From: Neisseria macacae ATCC 33926
Lineage (GTDB): Bacteria > Pseudomonadota > Gammaproteobacteria > Burkholderiales > Neisseriaceae
DNA: 64,000 bases
Direction of reading: 5' to 3'
Assembly: GCF_022749495.1 (NCBI RefSeq)
Contig: NZ_CP094241.1
Span: 1,054,001 to 1,118,000 of the forward strand
Below, in pieces: positions 53,161-60,936 of this stretch. The position numbers and the translations under genes were made by a program. The stretch's first letter is position 1; each line of letters begins with the position of its first letter. Under the pieces are notes generated by a model, which was not told the DNA's origin, ran no database searches, and saw only the letters and a program-made list of their open reading frames with translations.

Positions 53161-53643
53161 ATGGACCAAACCCGCCAACTCCCTTCACACGAACTCATCA
53201 TGTCCGAACTGATGATGCCCGACACCGCCAATTTCAGCGGCAACGTCCACGGCGGCGAACTTTTGCGCCTGCTCGACCAAGTCGCTTATTCCTGCGCCAG
53301 CCGTTACAGCGGCAACTACTGCGTTACACTGTCTGTCGATAAAGTCCTGTTTAAAGAGCCGATACACGTCGGCGACTTGGTAACCTTCTACGCCAGCGTC
53401 AACTACACGGGCAGAACCTCCATGGAAATCGGCATCCGCGTCGAGGCGCAAAACATCCGCACCGGCGAAGTGCGTCATACCAACAGCTGCTACTTCACCA
53501 TGGTTGCGGTTGAAGACGGCAAACCCGTTCCCGTCCCGCCGTTGGAAATCACCACCGAACGCCAACGCTGCCGCTATGAAAAAGCCAAAAAACGCAAAGC
53601 CTTGAGTCTTCAGGCATCGGACGAGGCTTCTTGCGGATGCTGA
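53161..53643 (+). CDS. Acyl-CoA thioesterase (hotdog, YciA/ACOT type)
   Basis: 160 residues with one hotdog domain. The active-site pattern of the family is present: NVHGGELLRLLDQVAY (Asn, His-Gly-Gly, Asp) and CVTLSVDKVLFKEPIHVGDLV. It hydrolyses acyl-CoA; the acyl chain preference is not evident. The C-terminus is basic then Cys-containing (EASCGC). AGAGGA precedes the ATG. Confidence 0.9.
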   Translation: MDQTRQLPSHELIMSELMMPDTANFSGNVHGGELLRLLDQVAYSCASRYSGNYCVTLSVDKVLFKEPIHVGDLVTFYASVNYTGRTSMEIGIRVEAQNIRTGEVRHTNSCYFTMVAVEDGKPVPVPPLEITTERQRCRYEKAKKRKALSLQASDEASCGC

Positions 53644-53674
53644 AAACGGACGGATAAAACGGATTACAAGACAA

Positions 53675-53718
53675 AGGTCGTCTGAAAACCAGGTTTCAGG
53701 TTTTCAGACGACCTTTTT
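53675..53718. terminator. DUS-pair terminator
   Basis: AGGTCGTCTGAA 53675-53686 and its complement 53703-53714, then T-run. A further reverse DUS lies at 53765-53776, after the uspA stop. Confidence 0.8.
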
Positions 53719-53795
53719 ATTTGACGGATAAGGACATTATCGAAACTGCGTCGGTCGAAGCAGTTTCAGACGACCTTCTTCAGTAGGGCAAACCC

Positions 53796-54260
53796 TTACG
53801 CTTCTTCCGCTTTGCTGCGGATAATCAGAAGCGGCAGGTGGCTTTGGCGCATAACGGTTTCGGCGAAGCTGCCCATCAGGAGGTGCATCAGGCCGGTTCG
53901 GCCGTGTGTGCCGAGTACCAGCAGGTCGGCGCCGTTTTCATCGGCGTAATCGACCAAATCCTGCGCCATTTCGCGTGCGCCTTTGTTGGCGACCAGCAGG
54001 TGTTTGACAATGTTTTCCACGCCGTTTTCGCGGGCGGTTTTTTCAGCGAAGTCCAAAACTTCGTTGCCTTGGGCGACGGCGGCAGCCTCGTAGCTTTCGT
54101 GTTGCAGGAATTCGGGGGCGAGCGCCATGTATTCGGCGGGGTTGGCGACGTGTACCAAAGTCAGGCGGGCGTTGTTGACGCTTGCCAACTCGGCGGCGTG
54201 TTTCAGGGCGTTGAGGGAAGTTTCGCTGCCGTCAACGGCTACAACCAGATGTTTGTACAT
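53796..54260 (-). CDS. Universal stress protein (UspA family)
   Basis: 154 residues. N-terminal HLVVAVDGSETSLNALKHA and C-terminal LLVLGTHGRTGLMHLLMGSFAETVMRQSHLPLLII contain the G-2X-G-9X-G(S/T) nucleotide-binding pattern of the ATP-binding Usp subclass. Cytoplasmic stress protein; the precise role is unknown. Confidence 0.93.
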   Translation of the reverse strand: MYKHLVVAVDGSETSLNALKHAAELASVNNARLTLVHVANPAEYMALAPEFLQHESYEAAAVAQGNEVLDFAEKTARENGVENIVKHLLVANKGAREMAQDLVDYADENGADLLVLGTHGRTGLMHLLMGSFAETVMRQSHLPLLIIRSKAEEA

Positions 54261-54452
54261 AGTTCATTCTCCTTTTGCGCCGCAGGCGGCACTTTGTTTC
54301 ATGCGGTTGGGAAGGGTCCGATATGAAACGATTATAGACTCTTTCGGGCTGCTGCAACAGCCCGTCTGCTTTCCAGTATAATATGTGTCGCATTCGTCCG
54401 CAGCGTTTTGCGTTGATTTTCATTCATTTATTGATATATCACAAGGTTGGGT

Positions 54453-55229
54453 ATGAACGACACCGTTTTTCTTCCTTCGCGCCGTTTCGGCGGTATTGCC
54501 AGACTCTATGGAAATGAAGCACTGGCGCGGTTTTCGAGCGCGCACGTCTGCGTGGTCGGCGTGGGCGGGGTAGGCTCTTGGGCGGTGGAGGCTTTGGCGC
54601 GGACGGGCATCGGTCGTTTGACCTTGATTGATTTGGACAACGTCGCCGAGTCCAATGTCAACCGCCAGCTTCATGCGCTGACCGACGATTTCGGCAAGGC
54701 GAAGGTAACGGCGTTGCGCGAACGCATTGCCCAAATCAATCCGCAATGCGAAGTGGAGGAAATCGAGGATTTTGTGACGGAAGACAATCTGGAAACGCTT
54801 TTCAGACGACCTTTCGACTTTGTGATCGACGCGATAGACCAAGTGCGCGTCAAGGCGGCGATGGCGGCTTATTTCGTGCGGCACAATCAGCCGTTTATCC
54901 TGAGCGGCGGCGCGGGCGGACAGAAAAATCCGGCGTTGATTCAAACCGCCGATTTGAGCCGCGTTACCCACGACCCGCTGCTTGCCAACCTGCGTTATAC
55001 CTTGCGCAAACGCTACGGCTTCAGCCGCGATACCAAAGAAAAAATGCGCGTGCCGTGTGTGTTCTCGACTGAAAACATTACGCCGCCGCAATCGGACGAA
55101 GCGTGTTCGACCGATACTGCGCCACAAGGTTTGTCCTGCGCGGGCTATGGCGCGAGTATGCTGGTGACGGCTTCTTTTGGGCTGTATTGCGCACAGGCGG
55201 CGGTGGAACATATTGCAGGACGGAAATGA
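54453..55229 (+). CDS. tcdA: tRNA threonylcarbamoyladenosine dehydratase TcdA (CsdL)
   Basis: 258 residues from ATG 54453 (AAGG six bases upstream; TTG 54447 is an alternative). E1-like ThiF/MoeB fold: VVGVGGVGSWAVEALARTGIG, LIDLDNVAESNVNRQ (ATP site), and a conserved cysteine in MRVPCVFSTE. It dehydrates t6A37 to cyclic t6A in tRNA. A reverse DUS (54801-54812) is translated as FRRPF. The next gene starts one base after the stop. Confidence 0.94.
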   Translation: MNDTVFLPSRRFGGIARLYGNEALARFSSAHVCVVGVGGVGSWAVEALARTGIGRLTLIDLDNVAESNVNRQLHALTDDFGKAKVTALRERIAQINPQCEVEEIEDFVTEDNLETLFRRPFDFVIDAIDQVRVKAAMAAYFVRHNQPFILSGGAGGQKNPALIQTADLSRVTHDPLLANLRYTLRKRYGFSRDTKEKMRVPCVFSTENITPPQSDEACSTDTAPQGLSCAGYGASMLVTASFGLYCAQAAVEHIAGRK

Positions 55230-55230
55230 G

Positions 55231-55701
55231 ATGAATCGATTTTTTAAAGCCTATTTTATCGCCAGCTTGATTTATGCGGTTGTCTTCGGTTTGCTGATGT
55301 ACGGTGACGGTTTGCTGTTTTCAGGATCCGAATGTTTTGATATTGCACCTGAAAATGAACAGCGTCTACAGTATTGTTCACGAGCTGCTGAAATGTCGGC
55401 TTTTGAGAAAGTGTCTTTGAAGGTTTTCTTCTTTCCGTTTTTATCTGTAATGTTATTGTCCCTACTCAATGCCGGCATTATGAAGTGGACCAAACGCTGT
55501 ACAACTTCGATGACTCTTGCTTTGCCTATTGTCGAATGGTTGATTGTTTGGTTCGTTTTTTTACTGTGGGAATGGAGTAGTCTGGATAGTTGGATGTCAA
55601 TAGGAGGACTTCTTTTTTTGGGATTGCCTGTTTATGGCATGGCAGCAGTTCAAGCCCTGAGTGTGTTGCGCTCTTCTGCAAATGCCAATCAGAAAATTTG
55701 A
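55231..55701 (+). CDS. Small integral membrane protein, copy 1 of a tandem pair
   Basis: 156 residues, four predicted helices (about 5-24, 65-85, 98-117, 127-147). ATG 55231 directly follows the tcdA stop. It is clearly paralogous to the next gene: both begin MNRFFKAYFIASLIYAV and share FPFLSV and IMKW.KRC. This copy has diverged and is more AT-rich. No family recognised. Confidence 0.72.
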   Translation: MNRFFKAYFIASLIYAVVFGLLMYGDGLLFSGSECFDIAPENEQRLQYCSRAAEMSAFEKVSLKVFFFPFLSVMLLSLLNAGIMKWTKRCTTSMTLALPIVEWLIVWFVFLLWEWSSLDSWMSIGGLLFLGLPVYGMAAVQALSVLRSSANANQKI

Positions 55702-55752
55702 TGTGGGTTTAAGCCTTTTGAAATTTATTTTTTCAGACGACCTTTTTTGCCT

Positions 55753-56211
55753 ATGAACCGATTTTTCAAAGCCTATTTTATCGCCAGCCTGATTTATGCG
55801 GTGTGGTTCGGCGTGTTGATGTATGCCGTCGATCCGATGTTTGGCGCAATGGGATGCGACATGCAGTCGGGCGATTATTTGTGTTTTCAGGACGGCTCTC
55901 CGCGGCCGTTTACCAATTTCCTTTATCCTTTCCTGTCCGTTCCGATATTCAGCCTTTTGCACGCTGCCATCATGAAGTGGCGCAAACGCTGCTCGGTCGG
56001 GATGATTTGGTTTTTGGTCGGCTGCGAATGGCTGCTATTGTCGGTTTGGATAATTGCGATGCTGGCGCGCGATGGCTTTGTGTTTTCCCGCGATGCCGTT
56101 ACGGTGCTGACCGGTTCGTTTTTCGCCGTTTTGCCTCTGCTGGGCATGGCGTTGGCGCAAACGCTTGCCATTGCCATCGCTTCTTTGAAAAGCCAACGCA
56201 AAAAAGGCTGA
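55753..56211 (+). CDS. Small integral membrane protein, copy 2 of a tandem pair
   Basis: 152 residues, same four-helix layout as the preceding gene, identical first 17 residues, conserved YPFLSVPIFSLLHAAIMKWRKRC. A reverse DUS (55732-55743) separates the two. Composition is more typical of the chromosome than copy 1. Function unknown. Confidence 0.72.
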   Translation: MNRFFKAYFIASLIYAVWFGVLMYAVDPMFGAMGCDMQSGDYLCFQDGSPRPFTNFLYPFLSVPIFSLLHAAIMKWRKRCSVGMIWFLVGCEWLLLSVWIIAMLARDGFVFSRDAVTVLTGSFFAVLPLLGMALAQTLAIAIASLKSQRKKG

Positions 56212-56316
56212 TTTTTGTTTTACTGCACTCGTTTTGGCGAAACCCGCTGCGTTTTCAGACGACCCCGTTATTGATTAACCACCCATCAAACCTAATAAGA
56301 AAAAGCTCCTCTAAAC

Positions 56317-57204
56317 ATGCCTTCAGAACACCTTATTCCTTCCGCTGCGGCAACGTCGTCTGAACACACTGTCGCGTGGGTATTCGGTCAACCCGTAACC
56401 GATTTGCCGCAGGATTTGTTTATTCCGCCCGATGCTTTGAAGGTTGTCTTAAGCAGCTTCCAAGGGCCGTTGGATTTGCTGCTTTACCTTATCCGCAAAC
56501 AGAATATCGACGTTCTCGATATTCCGATGGTGAAGATTACCGAGCAATATCTGCACTATATCGCCCAAATGGAAGCGTATCAGTTTGATTTGGCGGCGGA
56601 ATATCTTTTGATGGCGGCGATGCTGATTGAAATCAAATCTCGCCTGCTGCTGCCGCGTCCCGAAGAGGTCGAGGATGAAGAGGCGGATCCGCGTGCCGAG
56701 CTGGTGCGCCGCCTTTTGGCTTACGAACAGATGAAGCTGGCGGCGCAGGGTTTGGATGCGTTGCCGCGCGCGGGACGGGATTTTGCTTGGGCGTATCTGC
56801 CGTTGGAAATCGCGGTCGAGGCGAAGCTGCCGGAGGTGTATGTCGCCGATTTGACGCAGGCGTGGCTGGGCATTTTGTCGCGGGCGAAACATACGCGCAG
56901 CCATGAAGTGATTCAGGAAACCATTTCCGTGCGCGCGCAGATGACGGCGGTTTTACGTCGTCTGAACGAGAGCGGGATATGCAAATTCAGCGATTTGTTC
57001 AAACCGGAGCAGGGCGCGGCGTATGTGGTCGTCAATTTCATCGCGCTTTTGGAGCTTGCCAAAGAAGGTTTGGTCCGCATCGTCCAGCCGGACAGCTACG
57101 GCGAAATCGAAATCAGCCTGAAACAGGAAAATTTAGAACGCCCGGAAGCGGAAGAGGGCGTTTCAGACGACCCCGCCGCCGACATTGAAGGCGAAACGGC
57201 ATGA
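56317..57204 (+). CDS. scpA: Segregation and condensation protein A
   Basis: 295 residues. The conserved core FQGPLDLLLYLIRKQNIDVLDIPMVKITEQYL and AAEYLLMAAMLIEIKSRLLLP (kleisin N-terminal region binding SMC) and a C-terminal winged-helix (FSDLF, VVNFIALLELAKEGLV) are present. It links SMC heads in the condensin complex. scpB is not adjacent. A reverse DUS near the end is translated as VSDDPAA. The acidic tail is longer than in many ScpA proteins. Confidence 0.95.
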   Translation: MPSEHLIPSAAATSSEHTVAWVFGQPVTDLPQDLFIPPDALKVVLSSFQGPLDLLLYLIRKQNIDVLDIPMVKITEQYLHYIAQMEAYQFDLAAEYLLMAAMLIEIKSRLLLPRPEEVEDEEADPRAELVRRLLAYEQMKLAAQGLDALPRAGRDFAWAYLPLEIAVEAKLPEVYVADLTQAWLGILSRAKHTRSHEVIQETISVRAQMTAVLRRLNESGICKFSDLFKPEQGAAYVVVNFIALLELAKEGLVRIVQPDSYGEIEISLKQENLERPEAEEGVSDDPAADIEGETA

Positions 57205-57253
57205 TGATTTCACGCTTGGCAAAGCCATACCCATTTTAATCAACTGCCCTTTA

Positions 57254-57412
57254 TATAGTGGATTAAATTTAAATCAGGACAAGGCGACGAAGCCGCAGAC
57301 AGTACAGAGATAGTACGGAACCGATTCACTTGGTGCTTCAGCACCTTAGAGAATCGTTCTCTTTGAGCTAAGGCAAGGCAACGCCGTACTGGTTTAAAGT
57401 TAATCCACTATA
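57254..57412 (+). mobile_element. Correia element, full form with 2-base insertion (159 bp)
   Basis: Standard full CREE; CAGAGATAG instead of CAGATAG adds two bases. It ends 19 bases before brnQ and so contains its likely promoter region. Confidence 0.94.
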
Positions 57413-57431
57413 AACAAACAGGTACGAATTT

Positions 57432-58769
57432 ATGAACAGTGTTTCCCCGCTCAACCGTAAAGCCTCGCTGTGGGCGGTCGGTTTGATGTTGTTCGCTTTG
57501 TTTTTCGGTGCGGGCAATCTGATTTTCCCTGCTTATCTCGGACAACAGGCGGGGGAAAGCTGGTTCTCTGCGATGACGGGTTTCCTGTTGACCGGCGCGG
57601 GTCTGCCGCTGTTGGGCGTGATTGCCATCGGCTATTCCGGTTCGCGCGATGTGCAGGCGCTGGCATCCAGGGTTGCCCCTTGGTACGGCGTGGCGTTTGC
57701 CGTCGCGCTGTATTTGTCCATCGGGCCTTTGTTTGCCATGCCGCGTACGGCGACGGTGTCGTTTGAGATTGCCGTTGCGCCGTTCTTGAATGAAAGCCAG
57801 AAAACAGTCGGGCTGGCGGCGTTCAGCGTGGCGTTTTTCGGCGTGGCGTATTGGCTGTCGATGTCGCCGGGCAAACTGGTGGACCGCATCGGTAAAATCC
57901 TGACGCCCGTATTGCTTTTGACGATTGCCGTTTTGGTCGGCTACGCCGCGTTGAATCCGATGGGCGTTCCCGCTGCGGCACAAGGCGATTTTGCCCTCCG
58001 TCCGTTCATAAAAGGCATTTTGGAAGGCTACGGCACAATGGACGCACTCGCTTCGCTGGTGTTCTCCATTATCGTCATTGACGCCGTGCGCGCGATGGGG
58101 GTGGACAACCGCTCCGAGCTGCTGCGGACGACCGCTGTTTCAGGCATTGTTGCCGCATCTTGTCTGGCTTTGGTGTACCTCTTCATCGGCTATATGGGCG
58201 CAACCAGCGTGTCAGGCTTGGGACTTCAGGAAAACGGCGCGGAAGTCTTGTCGAAAACCGCGCATTTCTACTTCGGCGTACCCGGAAACATCCTCTTGGG
58301 CGTCATCGTCCTGCTCGCCTGCTTGAGTACCGCCGTCGGACTGATTACATCATGTTCCGAATATTTCAACCGCCTGTGTCCCGGCATTCCTTACAAAATG
58401 TTCGTCGTCATCAATACGGTCGTGTCTATGGCGTTGGCGAACAAAGGCCTGTCCTCCATCCTGACCTTCTCCATCCCGATGCTGATGCTGCTGTACCCGC
58501 TGACCATCGTCATCATCCTGCTGGTCTTCCTGCACAAACTGTTCGGCGGCAGCCGCATCGTCTATTTCTGCACCATGATGGCAACGCTAGCAGTCGGCTT
58601 GCTCGATGCCTATAAAGCCGCATTCGGTTTCAGCGAAGAAGTCGCCGCCGACATCAACGGCGCACTGCCGCTTTACAACGTCGGGCTGGGCTGGCTGCTG
58701 CCCGCAACCGTCGGCTTTATTTTAGGGTGCATCCTGAACGCCGCGCTTAAGAAAAAACATAAGGCTTAA
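57432..58769 (+). CDS. brnQ: Branched-chain amino acid:cation symporter BrnQ
   Basis: 445 residues and about 12 transmembrane helices. N-terminal LMLFALFFGAGNLIFPAYLGQQAG is diagnostic of the LIVCS family. It imports Leu, Ile or Val with sodium or protons. The ribosome site is weak (GGTACG), and because the Correia element ends 19 bases upstream, the element probably carries or displaces the native promoter. Confidence 0.95.
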   Translation: MNSVSPLNRKASLWAVGLMLFALFFGAGNLIFPAYLGQQAGESWFSAMTGFLLTGAGLPLLGVIAIGYSGSRDVQALASRVAPWYGVAFAVALYLSIGPLFAMPRTATVSFEIAVAPFLNESQKTVGLAAFSVAFFGVAYWLSMSPGKLVDRIGKILTPVLLLTIAVLVGYAALNPMGVPAAAQGDFALRPFIKGILEGYGTMDALASLVFSIIVIDAVRAMGVDNRSELLRTTAVSGIVAASCLALVYLFIGYMGATSVSGLGLQENGAEVLSKTAHFYFGVPGNILLGVIVLLACLSTAVGLITSCSEYFNRLCPGIPYKMFVVINTVVSMALANKGLSSILTFSIPMLMLLYPLTIVIILLVFLHKLFGGSRIVYFCTMMATLAVGLLDAYKAAFGFSEEVAADINGALPLYNVGLGWLLPATVGFILGCILNAALKKKHKA

Positions 58770-58781
58770 ATCACAAAACAA

Positions 58782-58813
58782 AGGTCGTCTGAAAGATTTC
58801 AGACGACCTTTTC
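58782..58813. terminator. DUS-pair terminator after brnQ
   Basis: AGGTCGTCTGAA 58782-58793 and its complement 58798-58809 with a four-base loop, T-run follows. Confidence 0.87.
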
Positions 58814-58910
58814 TATTCAATCCCAGATAAATCCAGAAATTTGATGGATGCTCATTTTCGCAGGCTACCTGACCTTTATGGTTGGTAACCGCACTTCAGA
58901 TGCGGACCGG

Positions 58911-60044
58911 TTAACCGGAAACCACAAAATCCACCGTATGCGCTTCGCTGTAATCGGGGATTTCCAGCTTATTGATCATACGATGTATCACATCATTCGG
59001 CACGGAATGTTCGCGGTTACGGTTTTGCGACAGCAATTGCGTGTAAGGCACTTCCAAATAAATCAGGTGTACCCGCGCGCCGTAGTCGGCGAACATCGGC
59101 AGCCACTTGCTGCGCAGGTCGCGGTTGAGGTTGGTGGCGTTGAAGACAAATGACGTGCGGGCGCGCAGGTATTCTTTTGCCTGCTCTTTACCCAAGCGCA
59201 CGGCTTCGGCGGTGTGTTTTGGGTCGGCGGGATCGAGTTTGCGCTCGCGGCGGATGTCGTCCAGCGACAACATGGGCAGATGGGCAAGGTGTTGCCTGAT
59301 GTAACTGTCTTTGCCGCTGCCTGCTATGGCGCACATGGCGTACACGTCAAAGGTTCTGTCGTCAAACGGCTGGTAATCGGGCATTTCGCTGCGGCCGTTG
59401 AGGTAGAGATAGCGGCCGTAATCGCTGGCGAAATTGCGCGCTTTGCCCCAGCAGCCGTTTTCTTCGCACAACTCGCGGAACAAGTCGATGCGCAGCAGGA
59501 TATCCTGTTGGTCGCGGCAGATGCGGCCCAGAACGTCGGCTTTGGCAAGCATGGCGAGGTGGGTGGTATCGACCTGCAAAGAAGCAGAGATGGCGGCGCG
59601 TTCCGGATTCGGTTTGTCGATTGCCCACAGCGGCAGTCCGTGCAGGCGCACGAGTTTTGCTATCACTTCGCGCACGGCAAACGGCGCGGCAAGTTCGGTA
59701 TAAAGCAGGGTACGGGCGGTGTATTCGCCTTTTTTGGCATGGTTCGGAGACACAATCCGCTCTTTGCCGCCTTGGCTTTCGCGCTTGGTGGTGCTGCGTT
59801 TTTCTACGTCGTGCAACATGGCGGCGGCAAACAGGATATGTTGCTCCTGCTCGCTGAGTGCTTGGAATTCGGGCAGTTCCAGCAGAGCTTCACACACCAT
59901 TTTAGTATGGACGAACACATCGCCTTCAGCGTGCCATTCAGGATCCTGCGGCACGTTTTTCATATCGGCAAACCAACTGAAGCGATGCTCCAAGGCTTGC
60001 CAGTCGGGAAGTTTGCCGGGTGTGTAATGGGGGAATGTCCACAT
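58911..60044 (-). CDS. HD-Pnk: HD phosphoesterase fused to 5'-OH polynucleotide kinase
   Basis: 377 residues from ATG 60044 (AAGAAAG upstream); a longer frame to 60158 overlaps the ligase gene and is unlikely. The N-terminal HD domain shows His46 (VFVHTKM) and His78-Asp79 (AAAMLHDVEK); the C-terminal P-loop domain shows AGSGKDS (Lys245) and LSLDDIRRE (Asp262/Asp263), as in polynucleotide kinases. This layout matches Runella slithyformis HD-Pnk, which removes 2',3'-cyclic or 2'/3'-phosphates and phosphorylates 5'-OH ends. It lies 32 bases after an Rnl2-type ligase gene. Together they can heal and seal broken RNA. Confidence 0.82.
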   Translation of the reverse strand: MWTFPHYTPGKLPDWQALEHRFSWFADMKNVPQDPEWHAEGDVFVHTKMVCEALLELPEFQALSEQEQHILFAAAMLHDVEKRSTTKRESQGGKERIVSPNHAKKGEYTARTLLYTELAAPFAVREVIAKLVRLHGLPLWAIDKPNPERAAISASLQVDTTHLAMLAKADVLGRICRDQQDILLRIDLFRELCEENGCWGKARNFASDYGRYLYLNGRSEMPDYQPFDDRTFDVYAMCAIAGSGKDSYIRQHLAHLPMLSLDDIRRERKLDPADPKHTAEAVRLGKEQAKEYLRARTSFVFNATNLNRDLRSKWLPMFADYGARVHLIYLEVPYTQLLSQNRNREHSVPNDVIHRMINKLEIPDYSEAHTVDFVVSG

Positions 60045-60076
60045 GGTCGTCTTTCTTATTATTGGATGACTTGACT

Positions 60077-60883
60077 TCAGGTCGTCTGAAACTGCCAGCT
60101 TTGCCAATGGTATTTGTCGTAGTCGATAAGGCGGGCGGGCTTCCAAGTTTTTGTCCAATGCACATCGGTTTTAACGTGTTTGGCGCGAACAAGTTTAAAG
60201 AGGTTGTCAAACTCGTTGGACTGTACGGGCAGGTTACCGTTGTTGGTGGCAAAATCAGCGGCATTGCGGATGACGAAACCTTCGCTGCATGCTTCGCCTG
60301 TTTTCGGGTCGTAGCCGCCGAGTTTGCCTGCGGTTTGCACGCTGTCTGTCCATGTTGCACCTAAATTGGCGAGCAGCCATTGCGCCAAAGCGGTGTCTTC
60401 GTCGGTGTATTTTTGGGTGAAGTCGGTAAGCGGCTGCACGATGGGAAGTTCGGGGACTGTGGGGAAGTCGAACAGCTGGGCATAGAATTTAACTTCTTCC
60501 CACGACAGCCAATGTCCGCCGCGACGGACGGCAAAAAGGTAAAAATAGCTTTCCAACTGCGAATAGGCGATGGAGTGGATACCGTACATGTTTTCGCCGA
60601 AAAGTTCGAGGTCACCCAAGTCGTCTTTGATTTGCTGCCAGCGTTGCAGCAGCGGTTTGTCCCACGGATGTTGGGTAGGGGCGGCATGGCTGCGGGCATA
60701 AAGACCGTGGGCGGCGAAGCAGTTGTTTTGCCCGTCCAGCTTTTCGGTCAATACCAATTGCGGCAGAGTAGCGAAATGCGCGAGGTAGCCGCGAGGCATA
60801 AAGCGGTCGTCTGAAGTTGTGCCTAGGCTGATGGGTGCGTGCAGGCTGCGGGCGTATTTTTGTGGTTCGGTGTTCGCCATCAT
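60077..60883 (-). CDS. RNA ligase, Rnl2-type nucleotidyltransferase
   Basis: 268 residues with all nucleotidyltransferase motifs: I TEKLDGQN (Lys48 nucleophile), III LFGENMYG, IIIa YFYLFAVR, IV EGFVIR (Glu201) and V KLVRAKH (Lys230, Lys235). This is an ATP-dependent RNA ligase that joins 3'-OH and 5'-phosphate ends. The length corresponds to the catalytic domain alone, without a large C-terminal domain. AGGAC precedes the start. A DUS forms the very end of the gene, so the protein ends FQTT. Another DUS-like stretch near the start is translated as TTSDDRF. The end-healing enzyme follows 32 bases downstream. Confidence 0.85.
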   Translation of the reverse strand: MMANTEPQKYARSLHAPISLGTTSDDRFMPRGYLAHFATLPQLVLTEKLDGQNNCFAAHGLYARSHAAPTQHPWDKPLLQRWQQIKDDLGDLELFGENMYGIHSIAYSQLESYFYLFAVRRGGHWLSWEEVKFYAQLFDFPTVPELPIVQPLTDFTQKYTDEDTALAQWLLANLGATWTDSVQTAGKLGGYDPKTGEACSEGFVIRNAADFATNNGNLPVQSNEFDNLFKLVRAKHVKTDVHWTKTWKPARLIDYDKYHWQSWQFQTT

Positions 60884-60936
60884 GATTTGTCCTTGAAATT
60901 TATTTTTTAAGTTTTTCGGATGGTTTCTGCGGCTGA

